Positions 32,870 to 41,169 of a stretch of 54,174 nt of DNA are shown here, one piece after another (positions within the stretch are counted from its first letter, which is position 1; every line of letters starts with the position of its first letter). The stretch covers positions 1-54,174 of the forward strand of contig NZ_LGEK01000026.1 in the NCBI RefSeq assembly GCF_001636615.1. The letters are read 5' to 3'. The stretch comes from Mucilaginibacter sp. L294. Lineage in GTDB: Bacteria > Bacteroidota > Bacteroidia > Sphingobacteriales > Sphingobacteriaceae. Position numbers and translations under genes: made by a program. The notes beneath the pieces were generated by a model. That model saw only the letters and a list, made by a program, of their open reading frames with translations. It was not told where the DNA came from and searched no databases.

Positions 32870-35719
32870 ATGCCCCTGGTTAAATACTATCGCCTTTTTA
32901 AAAGATCGGTTTTAAGTTTTAGTTTAAGTACGCTGATCTTTGGTATTGCCTGCGCCCAAAAGCAGTACGACAAGCCAACGCTCAAAAAAATAACCCAATT
33001 TAATAATATTGACTCGGCCAGGCGATACAGCGATTCGCTTTTGAACGTAGCGCGCCAACAAAACAACAAGGTTTTTGAAGGGCAGGTACTTTATCTTACC
33101 TCGTTTAAATATTACCAGGCAGGCGAAGAGGTAAAAGCACTTGAATACGCCCGCCGTGCAGTTGCTAACAGTAGCCCCGAAAGCGATTCTTCTACCTATG
33201 CGAAATCGCGCATTATGATAGCCTACATGTTAAGCCGTAGCGGTAAAAACGAGGCGGCACTTAAAGAGGCTTTTGATGTTTTAAAGCTAACCGACAAATA
33301 TGGATGGCGAAAATTACGTATTGAGTGCCGCATTTGCATAGCCGACTTGTACCGCCCCCTGCGCGATCGTAATAGCGCTTTACCCATTGCATTGCAGGCT
33401 GTGAACGAGGCCCGGGCCATTAAAGATACTTCGTTATACATTGCGGCGGCAAGCATGCTGTCAAACGTATACTCAAATGCAATAAAGCACGGAAATGTAT
33501 CGCCCTCGGATATTACAAAGGCTGTTTTTTACCTGGAGCAGGTACTAAGTAACCCTTACCTGCAACAGCTATCGGCCTTTAAAAAGGTTAATTACATGGG
33601 CAACCTGGGCCGCTTATATGAAATGCAGGGCCGTTATGATAAAGCCGATGATGTTTTAAACAGTTCGTTGGAGGTTGCCCTTAAAAACAACTACCCATCG
33701 CTTGCCAAACACAACCTTAACGAGTTGATGACCCTGAGCATAGGTCATAAAAATTACAGCAAGGCTGTAGCATACGGGCAAAGGGCGCTAACCATACAAG
33801 CAGGCGCTAACGGCAATACCACACTGCAACGCAATATCTATAATAAATTAAGCACCGCGTATGAGGGTTTGAAGGATTATAAACAGGCCTTTAATTTTGC
33901 TGTAAGGGAGAATCAGCTCAACGATACCATCCTCACTGCCGAACAAACCCGCGCCGCCGCCGAACTCGATAAAAAATACCAAAATGATAAACGGTTATTA
34001 CAAGCATCAAGCCGCAATAGCTTATTGCAGCAACAACGTAACTTTACCATCATCATAGCCATATTTATACTTTTTGCCATAATTGCGATTTACCGCTGGT
34101 TTGTTTACAAAAAGAAAAAAGAAGCTGCCGCCCTGGCGCTTGAGCATAAGCAGCTTGCCAAAATGGATGCGATGAAATCAAAGTTCTTCGCTAACATTAG
34201 CCACGAATTAAAAACACCATTAACCCTGATAATAGGGCCCGCGCAACAGTTGCTTAATAATGCCGAGGCAACCGGCCCCGAGAAGAATAACCTGCAAACG
34301 ATAGCCCGTAACAGCAAAAAACTGCTCAATATGGTTAACGAGCTGCTTGATCTGGGGAAGATAGAATCGGGCACGTTGGCAGTAAAAGCACAGCCTGTAC
34401 AGCTAGCATCGTTCATCAAACTTATTTACCAGGGCTTTGCCTCGGCTGCTGAGTATAAGGATATCACTTACACGCTCATTTGCAGGGTTGATGAAAACCT
34501 GTACGTATCATTAGACCGCGATAAGTTTGAACGTGTGGTCAATAACTTTATCAGCAACGCTATTAAATTTACCCCGGCAACGCGTTCTGTAAATATTGTG
34601 GCGGGGGTAGAGGGCGATATGATCTGTTTCAGTGTGCAGGATAACGGCCCCGGCATCCATCCGCAGGATCTTTCGCAAATATTTGACCGCTACTATCAGG
34701 GCAATCAAAATCGCATGAATGCCGAAGGCGGTACCGGTATCGGTCTATCCATCGCCAAAGAATTTACCGAATTGATGGGCGGCCGTGTTGAGGTTGAAAA
34801 CAGTTATGGCGAAGGGGTTACATTTAAGGCTTACATCCCGCTGGTACCGGTTACTGTACAAAACAGCCAGGTTATTTTACAGGATGATGTGGTGCAAATA
34901 CCTCCCACTGATGTAATAACCGGCAGCAAGTATATTTTACTGGTTGAAGACCACGATGAAATGGTGAAGTATATTGCTTCGATACTTTCGCCTTATTACA
35001 GGATACAAACCGCCAATAACGGTATAAAAGCGTTGGAGGTTTTACAATCGGCAGAGGTGTTGCCCGACCTGATCATATCAGATGTGATGATGCCCGAGAT
35101 GGATGGGTTTGCCCTGCTTGGCAAATTAAAAGAACATCCCACTTACTGCCATATCCCCGTTATTATGCTAACCGCCCTTGCCGATAGCCGTAACAAGCTG
35201 CATGCGCTAAACATTGGGGTTGACGATTACCTTACCAAACCTTTTATAAGTGATGAGCTGTTAGCCCGCGCCCACAACCTATTAAACAATGCAGGCGGCA
35301 GGGCTTATGAAGATGACAACAACGATGCTGATGAGGAAAAAGACCAGGAGCAAATAACTATTGAGCAGGCCGTAAAACAAAAAACCACACAACCATCGCC
35401 GGCTGACCTGGCCTGGCTAAACGATCTGGAAAAAACGGTAAGGACATATATAGGCAAAACCAATATTAACCTGCTAATGGTGAGCGACGAAATGGCCATC
35501 AGCGAGCGGCAATTGTTTCGCCGTATAAAAAGCATTACGGGGCTAACACCCAACAAGTACATCCGTGCTATACGCCTGCAGGTATCCCGCGAAGCAATTG
35601 AAAGCGGTAAATATCGTACCATAGCCGAAATTTCATACATGGCAGGGTTTGAAACACCTGCCTATTTCAGCAAGCTTTTTAAAGAATACTACGGTCGCGA
35701 TGTAAACGGCCTTTTATAG
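32870..35719 (+). CDS. TPR-sensor hybrid histidine kinase/response regulator with AraC-type output
   Basis: A 949-residue one-protein two-component system. Order: signal or anchor segment (about 12-30); periplasmic helical TPR-type sensor (about 40-380); membrane helix (about 392-413); HisKA with H445 in ANISHELKTPL; HATPase_c (about 545-665, with DNGPGIH and GTGIGLSI); receiver domain (about 687-800) with acidic pocket E694/D695, phospho-acceptor D738 in ISDVMMPEMDG and K790; AraC-type HTH (about 850-949). It resembles Bacteroidota HTCS regulators but with a TPR sensor in place of the usual sugar-binding propeller. The ligand is unknown. A phased operator-like repeat lies 36 bp downstream. 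Confidence 0.93.
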   Translation: MPLVKYYRLFKRSVLSFSLSTLIFGIACAQKQYDKPTLKKITQFNNIDSARRYSDSLLNVARQQNNKVFEGQVLYLTSFKYYQAGEEVKALEYARRAVANSSPESDSSTYAKSRIMIAYMLSRSGKNEAALKEAFDVLKLTDKYGWRKLRIECRICIADLYRPLRDRNSALPIALQAVNEARAIKDTSLYIAAASMLSNVYSNAIKHGNVSPSDITKAVFYLEQVLSNPYLQQLSAFKKVNYMGNLGRLYEMQGRYDKADDVLNSSLEVALKNNYPSLAKHNLNELMTLSIGHKNYSKAVAYGQRALTIQAGANGNTTLQRNIYNKLSTAYEGLKDYKQAFNFAVRENQLNDTILTAEQTRAAAELDKKYQNDKRLLQASSRNSLLQQQRNFTIIIAIFILFAIIAIYRWFVYKKKKEAAALALEHKQLAKMDAMKSKFFANISHELKTPLTLIIGPAQQLLNNAEATGPEKNNLQTIARNSKKLLNMVNELLDLGKIESGTLAVKAQPVQLASFIKLIYQGFASAAEYKDITYTLICRVDENLYVSLDRDKFERVVNNFISNAIKFTPATRSVNIVAGVEGDMICFSVQDNGPGIHPQDLSQIFDRYYQGNQNRMNAEGGTGIGLSIAKEFTELMGGRVEVENSYGEGVTFKAYIPLVPVTVQNSQVILQDDVVQIPPTDVITGSKYILLVEDHDEMVKYIASILSPYYRIQTANNGIKALEVLQSAEVLPDLIISDVMMPEMDGFALLGKLKEHPTYCHIPVIMLTALADSRNKLHALNIGVDDYLTKPFISDELLARAHNLLNNAGGRAYEDDNNDADEEKDQEQITIEQAVKQKTTQPSPADLAWLNDLEKTVRTYIGKTNINLLMVSDEMAISERQLFRRIKSITGLTPNKYIRAIRLQVSREAIESGKYRTIAEISYMAGFETPAYFSKLFKEYYGRDVNGLL

Positions 35720-35754
35720 TATAAAGCAAACAATATTTAACATTTGCTCAAAAA

Positions 35755-35817
35755 TGGCGGCTTTATTTAGTTAAATGGCGGTTTTGTTAATATGAGTGGC
35801 AGTTTTATTTAATGCAA
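35755..35817 (+). promoter_or_regulatory. Three 21-bp direct repeats, AraC-operator-like
   Basis: Units start at 35755, 35776 and 35797, exactly 21 bp apart (two helical turns), each opening with TGGC(G/A)G(C/T)TTT(A/G)TT. AraC-type proteins bind direct half-sites about 21 bp apart. The array lies between the AraC-output regulator and the zinc-ribbon gene, and its last unit ends 7 bp before a -7-like box. Confidence 0.6.
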
Positions 35818-35823
35818 ACACCT

Positions 35824-35831
35824 CAATTTTG
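35824..35831 (+). promoter_or_regulatory. Candidate -7 box for the zinc-ribbon gene
   Basis: CAATTTTG differs from TAnnTTTG at one base. With the last 21-bp unit overlapping the -33 region, activation by the upstream regulator is plausible. Transcription start would be near 35837, 12 nt before the ATG. Confidence 0.35.
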
Positions 35832-35848
35832 GGGAAACCCTTAATGAA

Positions 35849-36052
35849 ATGGAACTTATATTTAACGAGCAAAAGGCAACCCCTCAAATTAACACGAAAG
35901 TTAAACAATTGGTATCGTGCCCGCGGTGTGGCAGGGGTGGTTGCGAGCGTGTAAGGCGCGGATCTATCGTAAGAGCATTTTTGCCCTGGCTAAAGCTAAA
36001 ACGCTACCAATGCCATGGCTGCCTGCGTTATTTTTATAGGTTAAAAAATTAG
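35849..36052 (+). CDS. Small zinc-ribbon protein
   Basis: A 67-residue basic protein with two CxxC knuckles (CPRC and CHGC) about 30 residues apart, the pattern of a treble-clef or zinc-ribbon fold. It is Arg/Lys-rich and has no membrane segment. It may bind nucleic acid or a protein partner. It lies just after the 21-bp-phased repeats and 116 bp ahead of aroE on the same strand. No known family is recognised with certainty. Confidence 0.7.
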   Translation: MELIFNEQKATPQINTKVKQLVSCPRCGRGGCERVRRGSIVRAFLPWLKLKRYQCHGCLRYFYRLKN

Positions 36053-36123
36053 TAGCTGAAATACCCTTACCCTACATCTGCAATTAAATTATAAAACATG
36101 GTAGTTTGTTGCTAATATTACGG

Positions 36124-36170
36124 CGGATAGCGGTTATAAAAACCGCATCCGTCTTAAAATTGCCGGCAAT
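36124..36170 (+). promoter_or_regulatory. aroE: Leader hairpin and start-codon palindrome of aroE
   Basis: CGGAT-GCGGTT (36124-36135, one-nt bulge) pairs with AACCGCATCCG (36141-36151). Then the 12-bp palindrome ATTGCCGGCAAT (36159-36170) overlaps the ATG at 36169. These structures could mask the ribosome entry site. Confidence 0.4.
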
Positions 36171-36969
36171 GAAACATTATGGCCTGATAGGGTTCCCGCT
36201 TTCGCACTCATTCTCAAAAAAATACTTTACCGAAAAGTTTGAAAAAGAAAACATAACGGATTGTACATACGAACTATACCCGTTAGAAAATATTAAAGAC
36301 CTGTCAAAACTACTGCACGAGGTGCCCGATCTGTGCGGACTTAATGTTACCATTCCGCATAAGGTGAATGTTTTAAAACAGCTTGACTGGATTGAGCAAG
36401 ACGCAAAAGGTGCAGGCGCTGTTAACTGTATCCGCATCACCTCTGAGAGCCCGGTGCAGGCCGCATTCTCGGGCGAGCTGGGCATAAAAGGGCACGATTT
36501 TAGGCTGGAAGGCTATAATACCGATATTTATGGGTTTGACATGTCGTTAACCCCGCTGTTAACAGACCACCATGATACAGCCCTGATATTAGGCGATGGC
36601 GGTGCGGCAAGGGCCGTTAAATGTGTGCTCGATAATAAAGGCATCACCTACAAATGCGTAACCCGTAAACCGGCCGAAGGGAATATCCTGTTCAGCGACC
36701 TTAAGCCAAAACATATCAGGGAAAATAAACTCATCATCAATACCACACCTCTGGGTACTTATCCTAACGTGGATGAATGTCCGCCAATACCGTACGAAGC
36801 CATAACGGAGCATCACCTGCTGTTCGACCTGATCTACAACCCCGAAGAAACCCTGTTCCTGAAAAAGGGGGCTGACCAAGGTGCTGCTACAAAAAACGGA
36901 TATGAAATGTTAGTATTGCAAGCCGAAAAGGCCTGGGAGATATGGAACTCAAAAGAAAAGCACCCGTGA
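36169..36969 (+). CDS. aroE: Shikimate 5-dehydrogenase
   Basis: A 266-residue enzyme that reduces 3-dehydroshikimate with NADPH in aromatic amino-acid synthesis. Seen: shikimate-binding S12-H-S14, catalytic K65 in NVTIPHKV, D119 in YNTDIYG, and the GDGGAARAV dinucleotide loop. Residues about 92-112 form an insertion compared with the usual loop. The start is the ATG at 36169 (MKHYGLIGFPLSHS); an upstream TTG in frame at 36106 is not supported. Its end overlaps gldD, so the two are translationally coupled. Confidence 0.95.
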   Translation: MKHYGLIGFPLSHSFSKKYFTEKFEKENITDCTYELYPLENIKDLSKLLHEVPDLCGLNVTIPHKVNVLKQLDWIEQDAKGAGAVNCIRITSESPVQAAFSGELGIKGHDFRLEGYNTDIYGFDMSLTPLLTDHHDTALILGDGGAARAVKCVLDNKGITYKCVTRKPAEGNILFSDLKPKHIRENKLIINTTPLGTYPNVDECPPIPYEAITEHHLLFDLIYNPEETLFLKKGADQGAATKNGYEMLVLQAEKAWEIWNSKEKHP

Positions 36970-37547
36970 GATATTTCACCCTCATCATATTTGTTTTATT
37001 ATTAGCTGCTTGCGGCGGCAGTGCCGATTTTTCGCCCAAACCCAGGGGGTACTATCGTATTGATTTCCCCAAAAAGGATTATCAAGCCTATAACGAGGGC
37101 TGCCCTTTTACTTTTGACTACCCAAAGTACAGCAAAGTAGAACCCGATAGATCTGCCAACGCAAAACCCTGCTGGCAAAACATACAGTTCCCGCAGTTTA
37201 ATGCCACGCTGCATTTAAGCTACGAAGACATACAATCAAAAAAAGAATTTAATGAATTGGTTGAGGATGCGCACAAACTAAGCTTTAAGCATACCGTAAA
37301 AGCAACCTCTATTGATGAAGGGATAATTGCTTATCCCGACCGTAAAGTTTACGGCATTTACTATACCATTGATGGTAACGCGGCATCATCGGCACAATTT
37401 TTTTTAACTGATAGCACCAAACACTACCTGCGTGGCGCACTCTATTTTAACTCCGAACCTCGTTTGGATTCCATACAGCCTGTTCTTAATTTTATTAAGA
37501 AGGATGTGGATGTGATGATTAAAACGTTTAAGTGGAAGGGTAAGTAA
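36942..37547 (+). CDS. gldD: Gliding motility lipoprotein GldD
   Basis: A 201-residue lipoprotein: signal with lipobox LAAC (lipidated Cys at about 24), then a PKPRGYYRIDFPKKDYQ segment typical of GldD. In Flavobacterium GldD is needed for gliding and for type IX secretion-linked functions; it is also kept in non-gliding relatives. The start is either ATG 36942 (28-bp overlap with aroE) or GTG 36966, which gives a 4-bp GTGA overlap; both leave a working signal peptide. Confidence 0.9.
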   Translation: MELKRKAPVRYFTLIIFVLLLAACGGSADFSPKPRGYYRIDFPKKDYQAYNEGCPFTFDYPKYSKVEPDRSANAKPCWQNIQFPQFNATLHLSYEDIQSKKEFNELVEDAHKLSFKHTVKATSIDEGIIAYPDRKVYGIYYTIDGNAASSAQFFLTDSTKHYLRGALYFNSEPRLDSIQPVLNFIKKDVDVMIKTFKWKGK

Positions 37548-37602
37548 ACGCGCGGCGATTCCGGGCCTGTCTAAGGATGCTTGTTGAACTTTGCGCTAAT
37601 AT

Positions 37603-38010
37603 TTATTGGTGAGTAACAGTTCTTAAGGCTTCCACAATTTTTTTAGCGGTATCGGCCAATTCATCTTGCGTAGGCGTAAGTTTCGGCCTTGCAAAATTCA
37701 TATCATCAACACGGTTCATGGGTATTAAGTGAATGTGTGCATGCGGCACTTCCAAGCCTATAACAGCAACACCTACCTTTTTGCAGGGAATGGCTTTTTT
37801 TATACCCGTAGCTACAATTTTGGCGAACATTTGCAAACCCATGTAGGTTTCATCCTCCAGGTCAAAAATATAATCAACTTCTACCTTTGGGATAACCAAT
37901 ACGTGCCCCTCGACCAATGGGCTGATATCCAGAAAAGCCAAAAATTCGTTTGTTTCCGCCACTTTATGAGCCGGGATTTCGCCTGATATGATCTTTGAAA
38001 AGATAGACAT
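37603..38010 (-). CDS. HIT-family nucleotide hydrolase
   Basis: A 135-residue histidine-triad protein (HINT type) with the H90-A-H92-I-H94 motif followed by LIP, and the N-terminal MSIFSKIISGEIPAHKV. It hydrolyses phosphoramidates of adenosine or related nucleotides. The start at 38010 is chosen because the upstream ATG (38085) would add residues unlike the family that lie inside an intergenic repeat. It follows greA on the same strand. Confidence 0.93.
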   Translation of the reverse strand: MSIFSKIISGEIPAHKVAETNEFLAFLDISPLVEGHVLVIPKVEVDYIFDLEDETYMGLQMFAKIVATGIKKAIPCKKVGVAVIGLEVPHAHIHLIPMNRVDDMNFARPKLTPTQDELADTAKKIVEALRTVTHQ

Positions 38011-38016
38011 GGTGAG

Positions 38017-38092
38017 TGGTTGATTATGTGAGTGGTGAGTTTTATAAAATGGTTTGGATGAGCAGTAATGCAACCACTCACCCAATCAACCA
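38017..38092. repeat. Inverted repeat between greA and the HIT gene
   Basis: TGGTTGATTATGTGAGTGGT at 38017-38036 matches the complement of 38073-38092 at 18 of 20 positions, with 36 bp between. It fills the whole intergenic gap and would form a hairpin in a greA-HIT transcript. Confidence 0.75.
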
Positions 38093-38096
38093 TTTA

Positions 38097-38570
38097 TTAT
38101 CTACTGATTTCTAATACCTCAAATTCAATTTTACCGGCAGGTACGGTTATCTCGGTTATTTCACCAACCGATTTACCTAACAAGCCTTTAGCAATAGGTG
38201 ATGTTACCGATATTTTACCGGCTTTCATATCCGCTTCGCTTTCTGATACCAGCTGGTAGCTCATGGTAGCGCCGCTTTTTACATTCTTTATTTTTACAAT
38301 AGATAAGGCCAGCACTTTAGATACATCCAGTTTTGATTCATCTAACAAACGGGCGTTTGCCAGCGTTTCCTGCATCTGCGATATTTTGCCCTCGTGTAAG
38401 CCCTGAGCTTCTTTTGCAGCATCGTACTCGGCGTTTTCCGAAAGGTCGCCCTTGTCACGCGCTTCTGCTATAGCCGCGCTAATATTAGCACGACCTGTAG
38501 TTTTTAAGTATTGTAATTCTTCTTTTAATTTTTCTAAACCTTCTTTGGTATAGTATGATACCTCTGCCAT
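38097..38570 (-). CDS. greA: Transcription elongation factor GreA
   Basis: A 157-residue Gre factor: an N-terminal coiled coil (about 10-80) whose tip holds DLSENAEYDAAKEAQ, with the acidic residues that stimulate RNA cleavage by stalled RNA polymerase, and a C-terminal FKBP-like domain. Length and motifs are normal. Probably co-transcribed with the HIT-family gene through the inverted repeat. Confidence 0.96.
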   Translation of the reverse strand: MAEVSYYTKEGLEKLKEELQYLKTTGRANISAAIAEARDKGDLSENAEYDAAKEAQGLHEGKISQMQETLANARLLDESKLDVSKVLALSIVKIKNVKSGATMSYQLVSESEADMKAGKISVTSPIAKGLLGKSVGEITEITVPAGKIEFEVLEISR

Positions 38571-38653
38571 AACACAATATAATTAGTAGTTTATTATCAG
38601 TTTGCGCCAAAAAAAACCGCCCCCCTACTTTTTCGATAGAAGAGCGTGATGGC

Positions 38654-38701
38654 CTTAAAAACAAACAAGACTACGTGGGCCGGGCCTGCATAGTCTTGTT
38701 T
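38654..38701 (-). terminator. Terminator of the 2-hydroxyacid dehydrogenase gene
   Basis: AAACAAGACTA (38663-38673) pairs with TAGTCTTGTTT (38691-38701). On the minus strand it is followed by a T-rich run (about 38654-38662). It separates the dehydrogenase gene from greA. Confidence 0.7.
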
Positions 38702-38787
38702 AGTGTAAAACGAAGATAGTATAATTAAATTTTAATATCCAAATTTTTTAATTGAATAATACCCTTATTGAATGGAATTTCATTGAT

Positions 38788-39744
38788 TTACGCCAACCCC
38801 AGTTCACCTAGTTTCCGGGCCATTACCTCGCTTATTTTGCGGTAACTTTCAAACGTCCACCCGCCAACATGGGGGCTTAAAATTACCCTGCCGTTTTGGC
38901 GCAGTTCATCAAACCAGGCCTGTTCTGCCAATGCCGGGAATTTCTCTACCTCCAGCACATCCAGGCCGGCAGCAATTATTTTACCCTGTTTAATGGCATT
39001 CAGCACCGCGCTTGTTTTAACCACCTTGCCGCGTGCTGTATTGATAAAAAATATAGGTTTTTTAAAATGATAAAAGTATTCGTCGTTCACCATGCCGTCG
39101 GTTTCTTTCGTCAGCGGGATGTGGAGGCTCAACACATCGCTGTGTTTAACTATCTCTTCCATGCTTACCTCGCGGGCGTACCCGTCGCTAAAGCCTGTTT
39201 TGTATTTATCGTAAGCAATAATGTTTACCCCAAAGCCCGATAGCTTTTTGGCAAAGCTGCTGCCCATATGCCCGTAACCAATAATACCAACGGTGCGTCC
39301 CTTCAGCTCATACCCGCGGTTTTCTTCGCGGCGCCAGCTCCCCGCACGAATCTCTGCATCGGCGGTATTCATATTATTCATTAGTGATAGCAGCAGGCCA
39401 ATGGCATGCTCACCAACGGCGTCCATATTACCTTCGGGCGCGTTTATCAGCTTGATGCCTTTTTCCAGGGCATAATCTTCATCAATATTATCCATACCCG
39501 CACCGGCGCGGCAAATAAAGCGCAGATGGGTCGCCTGGTCAATAAAGGCCTTGTCCACCTGGAATTTGGAACGAATAACCAATCCATCATAATTGTTAAT
39601 GATAGCGTAAGCCTCATTAAGCTTCATATCCGGCTGGTAATTGATGGTGTAGCCAAAACTTTCGGATTGTTCTATAAAAGCGGGGTGCAGATCGTCGACT
39701 ATCAGGATGTTGTTTTTCAATGGAGTAAATGTTTGATTGGGCAA
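38788..39744 (-). CDS. D-2-hydroxyacid dehydrogenase (phosphoglycerate dehydrogenase-like)
   Basis: A 318-residue NAD-dependent dehydrogenase of the D-isomer family. Seen: the Rossmann loop G156-Y-G158-H-M-G161, R238 in NTARG, E267 in the LDVLEVE segment and H292 in SPHVGG, the catalytic Arg-Glu-His set. It lacks the C-terminal ACT domain of long SerA enzymes. It may be a serine-pathway phosphoglycerate dehydrogenase or another 2-hydroxyacid reductase; no serB/serC is adjacent to decide. Confidence 0.9.
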   Translation of the reverse strand: MPNQTFTPLKNNILIVDDLHPAFIEQSESFGYTINYQPDMKLNEAYAIINNYDGLVIRSKFQVDKAFIDQATHLRFICRAGAGMDNIDEDYALEKGIKLINAPEGNMDAVGEHAIGLLLSLMNNMNTADAEIRAGSWRREENRGYELKGRTVGIIGYGHMGSSFAKKLSGFGVNIIAYDKYKTGFSDGYAREVSMEEIVKHSDVLSLHIPLTKETDGMVNDEYFYHFKKPIFFINTARGKVVKTSAVLNAIKQGKIIAAGLDVLEVEKFPALAEQAWFDELRQNGRVILSPHVGGWTFESYRKISEVMARKLGELGLA

Positions 39745-39865
39745 AATTACAAATTTAGAAAGGATAAGGGAGCGAGAGAGGAATTATGTGGTTTAAGCAT
39801 GACGGAATTTACATGCATCAAAACTGGCACGCAAATAGCATACTATCAATTATAATATAACATCC

Positions 39866-40429
39866 ATGAAAATTCCATTTAAAAAAGCCCGTACCGATAT
39901 AAAACAATACGTAGATACGCTATCGCACGATGGCTTCAGGCATATATTTGACCATATAGATCAGCTCAGCATCAAAAGGGGTGTTGACAAGAATGGCTTA
40001 GATAAATTTATAAACCAATGCGCGTACATGGCGGCAGGATCGGGCGCTATAGCCGGCAGCGGCGGCATCATGACCATGCTGGTAGGTATGCCGGTAGATT
40101 TTGTGAACCTGATAACCCAGCAGTTTAGGGTTACCATGGCCGTTATGTATTATACCAAAGGCAACTACAGAATAGGTTTTGACGAGTTTATGCAACTGGT
40201 GGCCACCTCGTTTAAAGTAGAAGCCGGCGTAGCTGTTACCAAAACCATGATGGAAGGCATTGCCGAAAAACTATTACTGGCATTTGGCGTACGCGCTGCA
40301 GAAAGATTAGTGCCGGTTGTAGGCGCTGTAATTGGCGGCACGGCAAATTACCTGTTTGTAAAACGCATGGCCCTGAAAGTAAAAGAAATGAAAGGTGCAG
40401 ATAAAGTTGTTGTGATACCGATAGATTAA
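39866..40429 (+). CDS. EcsC-like membrane-associated protein
   Basis: A 187-residue protein with Gly/Ala-rich amphipathic helices (GSGAIAGSGGIMTMLVGMPVD, GAVIGGTANYLF) resembling the EcsC family. EcsC is linked to ABC transport and secretion in Bacillus but its activity is unknown. There is no signal peptide. Its stop codon shares bases with the stop of the convergent gene (TTAA at 40426-40429), leaving no room for a terminator. Confidence 0.65.
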   Translation: MKIPFKKARTDIKQYVDTLSHDGFRHIFDHIDQLSIKRGVDKNGLDKFINQCAYMAAGSGAIAGSGGIMTMLVGMPVDFVNLITQQFRVTMAVMYYTKGNYRIGFDEFMQLVATSFKVEAGVAVTKTMMEGIAEKLLLAFGVRAAERLVPVVGAVIGGTANYLFVKRMALKVKEMKGADKVVVIPID

Positions 40430-41169
40430 CGCGAATTATTTTTACCTAACAAACCTTTCGGGTCAAGGTATTTCAATTTCATAAGCTGTTTGTAACTAAA
40501 TAGCACGTCGCGCTGCGGTTCAAAAGCTTGTACAACATGCGGTAAAACATCATCTGATGATAGGAGAACCCCTTTTTCTGTAATCAAATATTTTGTTTCG
40601 GGGCTGTTTATACTAAACGAGTTTACAGATGCTAATAACCTATCATATACAGATGGGTAATCGGGATCATCTTTAAGAGCATTTTTATCATCCTGTATAC
40701 GTTCGTTTAAAATGCGCTTGTAACGGGTTTTTATTATGCTTAGCCCCTTTGCGGTGAAAATTTTTGATAACAGAACCGGTTTGCCGGTTTTTGCATCTAA
40801 AGTAAGCCACCGCTGGCCTGAACTGGGATATGCACCCATAGTTTCATACCTTAAACTGATGGATATAATATCCCTGTTAAAATAGGTAACCTCATAATTT
40901 AATGAGGTGATACCACATCCACATTCGGCATATTCGGCAATTACTTCGTTCGATGTTTCGCCGTTAAGAATCTCTTTTTCGGAAAGCGCTTTTTGTAACT
41001 GCGGAAATATATTCGATACTACCGGAAGGGATAACGTATCAACCTGGTCTTTATATTTTAAGAGGACTGTTTTTGTTGTGATAGCGTGGTGCTGGGCTGG
41101 TTCATTCTGCGCTTTGCAACAAAAAATGCCAAGCACACAAAATCCAATTATTAAAAACAACCGTTTCAT
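40426..41169 (-). CDS. Exported DUF3298-like hypothetical protein
   Basis: A 247-residue exported protein: signal peptide at about 1-20, possible lipid Cys in GIFCC, then alternating beta segments. The distribution around FNRDIISISLRYET and DAKTGKPVLLSKIF resembles DUF3298/DUF4163-type periplasmic domains. Function unknown. Its ATG overlaps the stop codon of rsmA by one base (TAATG), so it is translationally coupled to the rRNA methylase gene, though a functional link is not obvious. Confidence 0.7.
   Translation of the reverse strand: MKRLFLIIGFCVLGIFCCKAQNEPAQHHAITTKTVLLKYKDQVDTLSLPVVSNIFPQLQKALSEKEILNGETSNEVIAEYAECGCGITSLNYEVTYFNRDIISISLRYETMGAYPSSGQRWLTLDAKTGKPVLLSKIFTAKGLSIIKTRYKRILNERIQDDKNALKDDPDYPSVYDRLLASVNSFSINSPETKYLITEKGVLLSSDDVLPHVVQAFEPQRDVLFSYKQLMKLKYLDPKGLLGKNNSR

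Noticed and set aside
38011..38085. Extra 25 N-terminal residues of the HIT protein
   Set aside because: They lie in the intergenic inverted repeat, and the family start MSIFSKII is at 38010.
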